The position numbers were made by a program, and so were the translations under genes. The notes beneath the pieces are model-generated. The model searched no databases, had not been told where the DNA came from, and saw only the letters and a program-made list of their open reading frames with translations. From Sphingobacteriaceae bacterium (GTDB lineage: Bacteria; Bacteroidota; Bacteroidia; Sphingobacteriales; Sphingobacteriaceae), in assembly GCA_017745075.1 (NCBI GenBank), contig JAGIAD010000005.1, positions 186,001 through 250,000 of the forward strand: 64,000 nucleotides of DNA, written 5' to 3'. Positions 51,832 through 60,174 of the stretch are shown here, in pieces; the stretch's first letter is position 1; each line of letters starts with the position of its first letter.

Positions 51832-53084
51832 ATCTCCTGGTTAAAAATGTAACCATTGTCGATCCGCAGAGTAAATTTAATAACCAGCAATGCGATGTTC
51901 GGATTGAAAATGGTACAATTAAAAACATAGGTAAATTGACTGCCGATAAAAAAGAAACCGTTTTTGATGCCCAGGGCGCCTTTTTAACGCCAGGTTTTTT
52001 CGATTTAAACTGTGCGGCAGGCGATCCGGGCTTTGAAACCAGAGAAGATATCCAAACCCTTACAGCTACGGCCCAGGCAGGTGGTTTTACGGGATTGGCC
52101 TTATTGCCACACACGAGCCCGGTGGTGCAGTCAAAATCTCAGGTAGAATACATAATAAACAGGGCAAAAAATAACCTGGTAGATGTTTTGCCTGTTGGAG
52201 CGATCAGTCAGAACCGCGAAGCTAAAGAACTTTCTGAGCTATTTGATATGCAACAGGCGGGGGCTGTTGCCTTTTCTGACGGCGACAAAGCCTTGCAGGA
52301 TGATGGTTTTATGAGTCGTGCCTTACAATACGCCAAAGGGTTTGACACATTGTTGATGGTTTATCCTGAAAATAAGTCGATTGCAGGCAAATCGCAGGTC
52401 AATGAGAGCAAAAACTCTGTGCTTTTGGGCATGAAAGGTTTACCCGCTTTGGCAGAAGAAATGCACATTTCGCGCGATATTTTCCTGGCATCTTACAACG
52501 AAACCAAAATCCACATCAGCAACATTTCAACCGCCGGCGCTGTGGCCCTGATCCGTAAGGCCAAGAAAGATAGCGTGCAGATCTCTTGCGATGTAACCGC
52601 CCATCACCTTGTATTTACCGAAGAACTTTTAAGCGATTTTGACAGTAATTATAAAGTTAAACCACCATTACGCGGTAAAGCAGATGTGAAAGCTTTAATA
52701 GCAGGTTTAAAAGACGGAACCATTGATGCCATTACCTCACAGCACCGCCCGGAAGAAATCGAATTTAAAAATGTAGAGTTCGAGATTGCCCATTATGGAA
52801 TCATTGCTTTGCAAACCGTACTGCCATTATTGTTGAAGGCAGGATTGGATATCGCTTTAATTGCCGAGAAATTAGCCATTAATCCACGTAAATTATTAAA
52901 TTTAGCTGTTCCCGTTATAGAAGAAGGTGCCAAAGCCAACTTTACAGTATTTAATGCCACCGAAAAGTGGTTGTACAATGCAGCTGGTAATTATTCTAAA
53001 TCGGCAAACAGCCCTTTACTGGATACCGAGCTTACGGGTAAGGTAAAACTGGTTTACAACAATAACCAATACTGGGAAAGCTAA
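51828..53084 (+). CDS. Dihydroorotase homologue lacking metal ligands
   Basis: The 418 residues follow type I dihydroorotase from end to end, but every metal and catalytic site is lost. The HxHxR motif after D59 reads L60-N61-C62-A63-A64-G65. In place of DHAPH there is SQHRPEE; the lysine motif (KVFMG) is not found. CDVTAHHLVF still keeps a His pair. In Aquifex and some other bacteria an inactive copy (PyrC') holds aspartate transcarbamoylase. The start overlaps the BatA-like stop by four bases. A real pyrC is at 6565-7899. Confidence 0.9.
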   Translation: MNLLVKNVTIVDPQSKFNNQQCDVRIENGTIKNIGKLTADKKETVFDAQGAFLTPGFFDLNCAAGDPGFETREDIQTLTATAQAGGFTGLALLPHTSPVVQSKSQVEYIINRAKNNLVDVLPVGAISQNREAKELSELFDMQQAGAVAFSDGDKALQDDGFMSRALQYAKGFDTLLMVYPENKSIAGKSQVNESKNSVLLGMKGLPALAEEMHISRDIFLASYNETKIHISNISTAGAVALIRKAKKDSVQISCDVTAHHLVFTEELLSDFDSNYKVKPPLRGKADVKALIAGLKDGTIDAITSQHRPEEIEFKNVEFEIAHYGIIALQTVLPLLLKAGLDIALIAEKLAINPRKLLNLAVPVIEEGAKANFTVFNATEKWLYNAAGNYSKSANSPLLDTELTGKVKLVYNNNQYWES

Positions 53085-53199
53085 AAGACCAAAGCTGAAA
53101 AACTAAAGTATTTAAGCAAGTGTGTAATTGTAATATGGGTGATGGAAGAAAGAAAAGATCTCGTAATCCTTTATCTCGATAAAGACATAAAAACTAACT
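53085..53199. other. Short gap with text-like sequence
   Basis: The bases after the dihydroorotase-like gene read like AAAGACCAAAGCTGAAAAACT, related to a pair at 56341-56402. No promoter box is clear. Confidence 0.4.
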
Positions 53200-53868
53200 A
53201 TGGATAATAGAGTAAAACAGGCGTTAAGCGCTTCAATCAATAAATATGCTGAAGTTTCGGCCATTAATGTTGAAGGTTTCGAAACAGAGTTATTGGCTGC
53301 TTTTGAGCTGGATGTTAATTTCTTAGATAAGGCCGAAGCTTTCGATACGGTTTTCGATAGTCACCCAAAATTTGAAGAATTGCGTGAAATATTTTTTGAT
53401 TTACTGATGGTGAACTTCTTTAGCAGCGACGTACAGAAATTGGAAGACGATTACCTGGAAAGCGAAGAATGGGCAAATATCGAAGAAGAAACCATTGATA
53501 GGGGAACGGAGCTTTTAAACCTTTTACTTTACATTAAAGAGTGTAAAGATGAGGACATAGAACCGGAACTTGGCGATTTCCTGAAAGAGTTTTTATTGGT
53601 AGAGGATGATGAGTTTCAGGACGAATTTGAAATTTACGAAGAGTTGATCAGCAACCAGCAACTGGCAGAAAGCAGTGTACAGGAAATTTGCAAAACAGCG
53701 GTTAGGTTAAACATTAGTGAGGAAATGCAGGAATTGTTTGTGCCGTTTATGGTTTTCTTCCTGGATGTAGAGGGCAGTAAAGAAACCCAAAAAGAATTAA
53801 TTCAGTTTAGCAGTAACAAAGCTTTCGATGCTGCATCTTATACATTGATCACAACAATCAATAACTAA
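53200..53868 (+). CDS. Acidic protein, unknown
   Basis: The 222-residue protein is strongly acidic (many Asp and Glu, for example DVQKLEDDYLESEEWANIEEETIDRG) and all-helical by eye. No signal, membrane segment or motif is evident. The first 25 residues are less acidic (VKQALSASINKYAEVSAINVEG). The gene precedes DUF4199 by 16 bases, on the same strand, so it is probably in its operon. I do not recognise it. Confidence 0.68.
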   Translation: MDNRVKQALSASINKYAEVSAINVEGFETELLAAFELDVNFLDKAEAFDTVFDSHPKFEELREIFFDLLMVNFFSSDVQKLEDDYLESEEWANIEEETIDRGTELLNLLLYIKECKDEDIEPELGDFLKEFLLVEDDEFQDEFEIYEELISNQQLAESSVQEICKTAVRLNISEEMQELFVPFMVFFLDVEGSKETQKELIQFSSNKAFDAASYTLITTINN

Positions 53869-53884
53869 CTAAAATTTTAAAAAA

Positions 53885-54454
53885 ATGGACAAGAGTGCTC
53901 TTATTTCCAAATTAGCTTTAAAAAATGGATTAATGCTGGCTGCGGTTTCAGTCGTTTTATCATTAACCCTGCATTTTATTGATCCCGTATTAATTTATAC
54001 CAGCTTTGTAACACAGATCGCGATATTTATTTTGTTTATCGTGCTGTTGGTAGTGGTGGGGATTAACATCCGTAAAGAAGTTGGTGGATTTTGGACATTT
54101 GGCGAAGCTTTTAAAGCTTTTTTGATTATTTCGCTTATCCTGGCCTTAACCGCAACACTTTATAATGTTGTGCTATTGAAAATTATTGATCCTGATCTTC
54201 CGGTAAAAGCTGCTGCGGCAATTGAAGACGCACAACGTGCAATGATGGAAAAATTCGGTTTAGCCAAAGAACAGATCGATGAAGCAATAGCTAAAGCTGG
54301 TAATATGCAGGAAAAATTAGAGCCTACTTTCAAAAATATTTTTACAAGTTTTGGTGTTTCATTGGCTTTGTACGGCGTTCTTTCACTAATCCTTTCTGCT
54401 ATTTTAAAGAAAAAGGAGCCTGTAAGATTAGACTCGTTTCCTAAAGAAGATTAA
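53885..54454 (+). CDS. DUF4199 membrane protein
   Basis: DUF4199 is a Bacteroidota family of four-helix membrane proteins of unknown role. The 189 residues show helices near 15-30, 37-57, 72-95 and 160-178, with the family word EVGGFWTFGEAFKAFLIIS and a helical soluble insert (AMMEKFGLAKEQIDEAIAKAG). In other genomes this gene lies just ahead of a family 2 glycosyltransferase; here a toxin cassette is inserted between the two. Confidence 0.88.
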   Translation: MDKSALISKLALKNGLMLAAVSVVLSLTLHFIDPVLIYTSFVTQIAIFILFIVLLVVVGINIRKEVGGFWTFGEAFKAFLIISLILALTATLYNVVLLKIIDPDLPVKAAAAIEDAQRAMMEKFGLAKEQIDEAIAKAGNMQEKLEPTFKNIFTSFGVSLALYGVLSLILSAILKKKEPVRLDSFPKED

Positions 54455-54464
54455 TTCCCTTTAT

Positions 54465-54495
54465 AAAATTTTGAACGTGCAGGTTTTATCATTTA
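54465..54495. repeat. 31-bp direct repeat, left copy
   Basis: Exact match with 55271-55301; it starts AAAATTTTGAACGTGCAGG and ends TTATCATTTA. The two copies are 806 bases apart and frame the Zeta-toxin cassette. Confidence 0.9.
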
Positions 54496-54520
54496 GTTGG
54501 GTAAAGCTGCACGTTTTTTG
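54474..54520 (+). terminator. Terminator after DUF4199
   Basis: AACGTGCAG (54474-54482, inside the left direct repeat) pairs with CTGCACGTT (54507-54515), followed by a T run. Confidence 0.8.
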
Positions 54521-54535
54521 TTTAAATTAAGCTGA

Positions 54536-55110
54536 ATGCAAAATCTATACATTATTTCAGGTTGTAATGGTGCTGGTAAAACAACAGCATCTTTTACTGT
54601 TTGCCAGAAATGTTAAACTGTAGGGAATTTGTAAATGCTAATGAGATTGCCCGTGGTATTTCTCCGTTTAAACCTGAAAGTGTAGCTATTCAGGCAGGAA
54701 AAATCATGCTGAACAGAATTGATGAACTGCTTCATCAAAAGGTAGATTTTGCCATCTAAACTACCTTAACCACAAAATCTTACTTAAATACAATAGAAAA
54801 AGCTAAATTATTGGGCTATCGGATTACACTCTTATTCTTTTGGCTAAACGATGTAGAACTTGCTATCGAAAGGGTTAAAACAAGGGTACTGGAAGGCGGA
54901 CACGATATCCCTGAAGAGGTAATCAGAAGAAGGCATATAAAAGGCATGCAAAATTTGCCTCAGTTTACCAACGTTGCTGATTATTGGTTGATAATCAATA
55001 GTTCGGATGGTAAATTGCAATTTATAGCAGAGGGAAATTTGACAGATGAAATAACTATCTTTGAAAAAAATACTTGGTCGAAATTTAATTTTTTACCTAA
55101 TGGAAAATAA
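54536..55110 (+). pseudogene. Zeta-toxin family P-loop kinase, broken
   Basis: The family phosphorylates UDP-N-acetyl sugars and blocks wall synthesis when the antitoxin fails. The start MQNLYIISGCNGAGKTT carries an intact P-loop. A one-base loss in a T run near 54600 shifts the frame; in the shifted frame translation goes on LPEMLNCREFVNANEIARG until a TAA at 54757-54759, which replaces a sense codon in the conserved DFAI-x-TTL word. After that it remains open to 55110 (LLFFWLNDVELAIERV, HDIPEEVIRRRH). So two lesions are present and the toxin should be dead. The C-terminal 100 codons are not a separate gene. Confidence 0.87.
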
Positions 55111-55261
55111 GAACAATATTGAATTGCGAGATAAAATACGTTTAGGCCTCAACTTAGCATTCAAAAAACTGGTTGCTTATAAGGCGAAAAACGATGGTGT
55201 TTTGGTTTTTTCCGATCAGGGAAAGATTATCAAAGTAAAAGCTAAAGACATAAAATTATAA
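55100..55261 (+). CDS. Small partner of the Zeta-toxin gene, unknown
   Basis: The 53-residue frame starts at ATG 55100, inside the last codons of the toxin remnant, and reads ENKNNIELRDKIRLGLNLAFKKLVAYKAKNDGVLVFSDQGKIIKVKAKDIKL. The N-terminal helix and basic C-terminal strand resemble small antitoxin-like proteins next to similar toxins. Overlap with the toxin suggests an operon. Intact reading despite a dead toxin may mean recent loss. The antitoxin role is inferred only. Confidence 0.55.
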   Translation: MENKNNIELRDKIRLGLNLAFKKLVAYKAKNDGVLVFSDQGKIIKVKAKDIKL

Positions 55262-55270
55262 TTCAGATCA

Positions 55271-55301
55271 AAAATTTTGAACGTGCAGGTTTTATCATTT
55301 A
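55271..55301. repeat. 31-bp direct repeat, right copy
   Basis: Exact match with 54465-54495. The right part again forms a hairpin: AACGTGCA (55280-55287) with TGCACGTT (55315-55322). Confidence 0.9.
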
Positions 55302-55333
55302 ATTTGATGAAATTTGCACGTTTTACTTTAAGC

Positions 55334-55379
55334 AAACCTCGCAGGTTTCTAGCGGCTTAGCCGAAAACCTGCGAGGTTT
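55334..55379. repeat. Palindrome AAACCTCGCAGGTTT / AAACCTGCGAGGTTT
   Basis: Two 15-base arms, 55334-55348 and 55365-55379, are exact inverse complements. The loop includes a smaller palindrome CGGCTTAGCCG. It lies just before the glycosyltransferase start. Confidence 0.8.
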
Positions 55380-55390
55380 ATGATTAAAAA

Positions 55391-56341
55391 ATGGATATAT
55401 CAGTTGTAGTACCCTTATTTAATGAAGATGAATCGCTGCCCGAATTAACGGCATGGATTGATAAAGTGATGGCCGAAAATAATTTCAGCTACGAAATTAT
55501 TCTGGTTGATGATGGTAGTACTGACAGATCATGGGAAGTAATAGAAGAATTAAGACTTCAGAATACCGCTATAAAAGGGATTAAATTTAGACGTAATTAC
55601 GGTAAATCTGCCGCTTTAAACGTAGGTTTCGAAGCAACACAGGGCGATGTGGTCATTACCATGGATGCCGACCTGCAGGATAGTCCGGATGAAATTCCGC
55701 AATTATACCGCCGTATTAAAGAAGAAAAGCTCGATCTGATTTCAGGTTGGAAAAAGAAACGCTACGATCCGTTAACTAAAACCATTCCAACCAAACTGTT
55801 TAATGCGGCTACGCGCAAAATGAGCGGTATAGAACTGAACGATTTTAACTGTGGTTTAAAGGCTTATCGCAGCGATGTAATCAAAACAATTGAAGTGTAC
55901 GGCGAAATGCACCGTTATATTCCTGTAATTGCTAAATGGGCAGGCTTTGGTAAGATAGCAGAGCAGGTGGTAGAACACCGCGCACGCAAATACGGAACCA
56001 CAAAATTTGGTTTCAGCAGGTTCATCAATGGCTTTTTAGATTTACTGTCGATATTTTTTGTGGGTAAATTCGGCAAACGCCCCATGCACTTTTTCGGTTC
56101 ATTGGGGGTGTTAAGTTTCTTTTTGGGAATTATAATGTCGCTTTATGTACTCATTGAAAAACAAATCTTAATTTGGAAAGGCTTAGCTTATCGGGATGTA
56201 ACCGACCAGCCGCTGTTTTATTTATCGTTAGTCGCCATTATTGTTGGTTCTCAGCTGTTTTTGGCAGGCTTTATTGCCGAGCTTTTATCACGTAATGCGC
56301 CAGAAAGAAACCAATATTTAATCGAAAAAGAACTTAAATAA
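55391..56341 (+). CDS. Family 2 glycosyltransferase, DPM1/GtrB-like
   Basis: The 316-residue enzyme would make a polyprenyl-phosphate sugar for glycolipid or O-chain modification. The N-terminal GT2 domain starts ISVVVPLFNEDESLPELTAWI and has the metal motif MDADLQDSPDE near residue 99 and the acceptor region FNCGLKAYRSDVI. Two C-terminal membrane helices follow (FGSLGVLSFFLGIIMSLYVL, DQPLFYLSLVAIIVGSQLFLAGFI). The next gene is a second family 2 enzyme, on the same strand. Confidence 0.93.
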   Translation: MDISVVVPLFNEDESLPELTAWIDKVMAENNFSYEIILVDDGSTDRSWEVIEELRLQNTAIKGIKFRRNYGKSAALNVGFEATQGDVVITMDADLQDSPDEIPQLYRRIKEEKLDLISGWKKKRYDPLTKTIPTKLFNAATRKMSGIELNDFNCGLKAYRSDVIKTIEVYGEMHRYIPVIAKWAGFGKIAEQVVEHRARKYGTTKFGFSRFINGFLDLLSIFFVGKFGKRPMHFFGSLGVLSFFLGIIMSLYVLIEKQILIWKGLAYRDVTDQPLFYLSLVAIIVGSQLFLAGFIAELLSRNAPERNQYLIEKELK

Positions 56342-56405
56342 GCTAAAAGACTAAAGCTTAAAGCACAAAGCTTTGGTCTTTAGTCTCTGCTTTCAGCTTC
56401 AAGAC
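56342..56405. repeat. Inverted text repeat between the glycosyltransferases
   Basis: TAAAGCTTAAAGC-type and GCTTTGGTCTTTAGTCTCTGC-type words form an imperfect hairpin. They explain the extra codons of the longer frame starting at 56373. Confidence 0.55.
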
Positions 56406-57374
56406 ATGTTTTTCTCCATTATAATTCCCCTTTACAATCGTCCACAGGAAATCGACGAACTTTTACACACCTTAACCAAACAAACCTATTTACAGTTTGA
56501 GGTTCTGGTAATTGAAGATGGTTCTAAAAACGATGCTAAGGCTATTGTCGATTCTTATGCAGATAAGCTCGATATCAGATATTTTTTCAAAGAGAATGCC
56601 GGACAGGGATTTGCCCGTAATTTTGGTTTCGAAAGGGCTAAAGGAGATTATTTTATCATCTTTGACTCAGATATTTTGGTCCCGGCCGATTACCTGGAGA
56701 TTGTTAAAAACTATCTTTACGAGCATCACTTAGACGCTTATGGAGGCCCTGATGCTGCTCATGATAGCTTTACGCCTGTACAGAAAGCCATTAGCTATGC
56801 CATGACCTCGCCTTTTACTACAGGAGGCATTCGCGGTAACAAAAAGCACGTTGGGCAGTTTCATCCACGCAGTTTTAATATGGGCGTTTCGCGTCAGGCC
56901 TGGGAAAAAGTTGGTGGTTTTATTTTAACCCGTTTGGGTGAAGATATCGAATACAGTATCCGCATCCACGAAAACGGTTTCAAAATTGGTTTAATCCCTG
57001 ATGCAAAGGTTTACCATAAGCGCCGGACGAGTTTTAGCCAGTTTTATAAACAACTGCACTTTTTTGGAAGGGCCAGAATCAATATTTATAAACATTTCCC
57101 CAAAGAATTGAAACCTGTTCATTTCTTTCCAGCAATATTTACGCTGGGTTTTGGTTTCACTATTTTGTGTAACTTTATCTATCCGCCATTGGCTTATGTT
57201 TGTAACTTCTTCTTACTGATTTATTTTATGTTGATATTTTTTCATTCATGGTCTGTAAATAAATCGTTAAAAGTTGCATTTTTGAGCATTATATCTTCAT
57301 TTATCCAATTAACCGCCTATGGTTTGGGATTTATACAGGATTTATTTAAACGCGTGGTATTCAAACAACAATGA
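56406..57374 (+). CDS. Family 2 glycosyltransferase with C-terminal helices
   Basis: The 322-residue protein starts FFSIIIPLYNRPQEIDELLHTL, a GT2 nucleotide domain, and has YFIIFDSDILVP (DxD) near residue 96. The C-terminal region has two hydrophobic segments (IFTLGFGFTILCNFIY, CNFFLLIYFMLIFF), so the enzyme is membrane-bound. A histidine-rich acceptor motif, PDAKVYHKRRTSF, is typical of rhamnosyl- or cellulose-like chains. I start at ATG 56406. The stop overlaps the next start (ATGA). Confidence 0.9.
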   Translation: MFFSIIIPLYNRPQEIDELLHTLTKQTYLQFEVLVIEDGSKNDAKAIVDSYADKLDIRYFFKENAGQGFARNFGFERAKGDYFIIFDSDILVPADYLEIVKNYLYEHHLDAYGGPDAAHDSFTPVQKAISYAMTSPFTTGGIRGNKKHVGQFHPRSFNMGVSRQAWEKVGGFILTRLGEDIEYSIRIHENGFKIGLIPDAKVYHKRRTSFSQFYKQLHFFGRARINIYKHFPKELKPVHFFPAIFTLGFGFTILCNFIYPPLAYVCNFFLLIYFMLIFFHSWSVNKSLKVAFLSIISSFIQLTAYGLGFIQDLFKRVVFKQQ

Positions 57375-58159
57375 TCAATTATCTAAAAGAAAGTACGTTC
57401 GCCGTTAACGATGTAATGCAAAAGGCATGGGGCATTACCAAGAAACACTATTTTTCGATTGCTACGCTATGCTTTTTGATGTTTATTACCGCCAGCGCGT
57501 CAAGCTTAATGGCCTTTTTTATTAAAGATGTAAGCAAAGCCCTGAGTATAATTATGGTAATTATCTTCGTGCTGCTTTATTTTACCATCAATCTTTCATT
57601 GTTCAAATACATTTTCCATTTAATGGATGATGAAGAAAGTGATGTTAAAATTGTAGATACCCTGCCAACCAGATTACAGATTATTCGATTTTTAGTGGCT
57701 ACACTTTACTTTGTGGGCTGTATTTTTGGGGTGTATCTGGTGGTAATCCTGGTTGCCTTCCCTTTTATTTATACAGGTATTAATATTGCAACAGTTAAAA
57801 ATGTGGCCATTTCGGTAGGGATTATTGCCATTTTTATCACCTGGTTAAGAATTTCATTTTTCCCGTTTTTTATTATCGATAAAGGAGCAACTCCTTTCGA
57901 CTCCATAAAACTGAGTTTAGCTACCACAAAAGGTAATTTCACCAAAATCTTATTGCTTTTGGTTGTTTTAGGAGGCGGATATTTGATTTATTTGTTATTA
58001 AACTACCTGCAATTGCCTTTAATCGCATTTATTGTCAATATTTTAAGTTCATTTATCATTGTTCCGCTATCCAGTGTAGCCTTAACGGTTGCTTACCGTA
58101 AAATCTCGGGCGAATACAAAGGCGACGAACATCCGGATATTTTACATAATATCGTTTAG
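57371..58159 (+). CDS. Six-helix membrane protein, unknown
   Basis: The 262-residue protein has about six hydrophobic segments, for example SIATLCFLMFITASASSLMAF, IIMVIIFVLLYFTINLSLF, FLVATLYFVGCIFGVYLVVILVAFPFIY, and FTKILLLLVVLGGGYLIYLLL. The pattern resembles DUF975- or YciC-like proteins. Translation is coupled to the preceding glycosyltransferase by an ATGA overlap. A role in export of the glycan is conceivable, though unsupported. Confidence 0.7.
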   Translation: MINYLKESTFAVNDVMQKAWGITKKHYFSIATLCFLMFITASASSLMAFFIKDVSKALSIIMVIIFVLLYFTINLSLFKYIFHLMDDEESDVKIVDTLPTRLQIIRFLVATLYFVGCIFGVYLVVILVAFPFIYTGINIATVKNVAISVGIIAIFITWLRISFFPFFIIDKGATPFDSIKLSLATTKGNFTKILLLLVVLGGGYLIYLLLNYLQLPLIAFIVNILSSFIIVPLSSVALTVAYRKISGEYKGDEHPDILHNIV

Positions 58160-58273
58160 CCCCTAAATCCCCTGAAAGGAGGCTTTTAAATTATCCAATA
58201 TTATGCTTGTAATAATTAACGAACTATATTTTAACATTATAAAGGAGAAATCCCTTTTTAGGGCTTAGAGGTT
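58160..58273. repeat. Gap with CCCCTAAATCCCCTGAAAGGAGG repeat
   Basis: AGCCCCTAAATCCCCTGAAAG at 58159-58179 and AAATCCCTTTTTAGGG at 58249-58264 are arms of an interrupted palindrome. The same family underlies the HisH and HisB N-terminal extensions (42046-42076, 43801-43830). Confidence 0.6.
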
Positions 58274-59773
58274 ATGGGACTAAAATCAGCGTTAAGTAAA
58301 CCCTTTGCAGCATTTGCTGTTTGGCAGATCAACAAATGGAAGCATAATGCCGTAAATGCCCAAAAGAATATTCTGAAAAAGCTTATTGATGAAGCTAAAC
58401 ATACCGCATTTGGTAACGACCATCATTTTGCAGAAATCAATAACTACAGCGATTTTAAAAAAAACGTTCCGGTGCGGGATTACGAAGGTTTAAAACCTTA
58501 TGTAGATCGTGTGGTGGCAGGCGAATCAGATGTGCTTTGGAAAGGAAAACCACTTTATTTTGCCAAAACATCGGGTACTACTTCGGGTGTAAAATACATT
58601 CCGCTTTCTAAAGAGTCGATGCCAGAGCATATCAAAGCTGCGCGAAATGCTATTTTAACCTATATCAACGAGACAGGTAAAGCCGATTTTGTAAGCGGCA
58701 AAATGATCTTCTTACAGGGAAGTCCCGTACTGAGTGTAAAGCATGGTATTAACGTAGGGCGTTTATCGGGCATTGTTGCGCATCACGTACCGGCTTATCT
58801 CCAGAAAAATCGCCTGCCTTCTTACCAAACCAATATTATAGAAGATTGGGAACAGAAGGTTGATGCCATTGTAGAGGAAACGATCAATGAAAACATGACT
58901 TTAATCTCAGGCATCCCGCCTTGGGTACAAATGTATTTCGATAAACTTTCCGAAAAATCGGGAGGGAAGAAAATTGGCGAGATATTCAGGAATTTTAGCC
59001 TGTTTATTTATGGTGGTGTAAATTTTGAGCCATACAGGGCAAAAATTGAGCAAAGTATAGGCAAAAAAATAGATTCTATTGAAACTTATCCCGCTTCTGA
59101 AGGCTTTATAGCCTACCAGGATTCGCAAAAGGAGAAAGGCCTCCTGTTATTGGCCGATGCAGGGATTTTTTATGAATTTATTCCGGCAGATGAATATTAT
59201 AACGATAATCCAACACGGTTATCGCTTGCAGAGGTAGAGCTCGATACCAATTATGCCCTCATATTGAATACCAATGCAGGTTTGTGGGGCTATAGTATTG
59301 GCGATACCATTAAATTTGTATCTAAAAACCCATACAAAATTGTGGTTACAGGGCGTATTAAACATTTTATCTCGGCCTTTGGCGAACATGTAATAGGAGA
59401 AGAGGTAGAACAGGCCATTTTAAGTGTAGCCAATGAAGAAAAGGTAGAAATTACCGAATTTACTGTGGCGCCACAGGTTAATCCAGAAGCAGGTCAACTG
59501 CCTTATCACGAGTGGTTTGTAGAGTTTTCATCAGCGCCGAAAGACCTGGTTGCTTTTAGTAAAAAGGTAGATATGGCCTTGCAAAAGAAAAATATTTATT
59601 ACTTTGACCTCATTGAAGGAAACATCCTTCAGCCATTGATTATACGTACCTTGCAAAAAGATGCGTTTGTAAACTACATGAAAAGTGAGGGAAAATTAGG
59701 CGGACAGAATAAGGTGCCGCGCTTGAGCAATGACAGAAAGCTGGCGGAAGGGTTGGAGAGGTATATTGTTTAG
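58274..59773 (+). CDS. GH3-like acyl-adenylating enzyme
   Basis: The GH3 family adenylates carboxylic acids and links them to amino acids; in plants it acts on auxin and jasmonate. The 499 residues show TSGTTSGVKYIPLS (P-loop of acyl-adenylate formers) near residue 100, YPASEGFIAYQD and DTIKFVSKNPYKIVVTGRIKHFISAFGEHVIGEEVE. Bacterial homologues exist with unknown substrates. Two glycosyltransferases and a membrane protein precede it on the same strand, suggesting a surface lipid or polymer. Confidence 0.88.
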   Translation: MGLKSALSKPFAAFAVWQINKWKHNAVNAQKNILKKLIDEAKHTAFGNDHHFAEINNYSDFKKNVPVRDYEGLKPYVDRVVAGESDVLWKGKPLYFAKTSGTTSGVKYIPLSKESMPEHIKAARNAILTYINETGKADFVSGKMIFLQGSPVLSVKHGINVGRLSGIVAHHVPAYLQKNRLPSYQTNIIEDWEQKVDAIVEETINENMTLISGIPPWVQMYFDKLSEKSGGKKIGEIFRNFSLFIYGGVNFEPYRAKIEQSIGKKIDSIETYPASEGFIAYQDSQKEKGLLLLADAGIFYEFIPADEYYNDNPTRLSLAEVELDTNYALILNTNAGLWGYSIGDTIKFVSKNPYKIVVTGRIKHFISAFGEHVIGEEVEQAILSVANEEKVEITEFTVAPQVNPEAGQLPYHEWFVEFSSAPKDLVAFSKKVDMALQKKNIYYFDLIEGNILQPLIIRTLQKDAFVNYMKSEGKLGGQNKVPRLSNDRKLAEGLERYIV

Positions 59774-60174
59774 CTGCAGGTCGTCATTCGAGCGGAGTGC
59801 AACGCAGTCGAGAACTACGTAGTGCTCAGCGAAGCTAAATCTGTTTAGACAGACCTCTAAGGTTCGTGGAGATACGAACCATGACAAGGGTGGGAATAGG
59901 TTAATTAAGGTTCTCAGTGTGTTCTAATGTTTTAGATGTCTACGAGAAATCGTCATTGCGAGAAGGAACGACGAAGCAATCTCTATAGCCAGGATTCGTG
60001 TCTTCATGAAACGAAATGCGAATAAAGGTCTGTTGAGACAGGAACCATGGGAGGCACTGTGGTTGGTTAGTTAAAAGATTCTTCACTGCGTTCAGCATGA
60101 CGAAAGCGCGTGAATAATAGAAAATGATTACATAAAGTGCTTGATTAAATTTAAGCATCACGATATTAAAAGAT
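59774..60174. repeat. Gap with three REP-like copies
   Basis: The gap holds an eroded CGTCATTCGAGCGGAGTGCAA copy at 59781-59850, like 16226-16350; a CGTCATTGCGAGAAGGAACGA copy at 59951-59990, like 31149; and TTCACTGCGTTCAGCATGACGA at 60080-60105, like 40635. No promoter box for dxr is evident. Confidence 0.75.

Noticed and set aside
54811..55110. A 99-codon open frame starting with TTG
   Set aside because: It is the C-terminal third of the broken Zeta-toxin gene, continuous in frame with the part before the stop codon.
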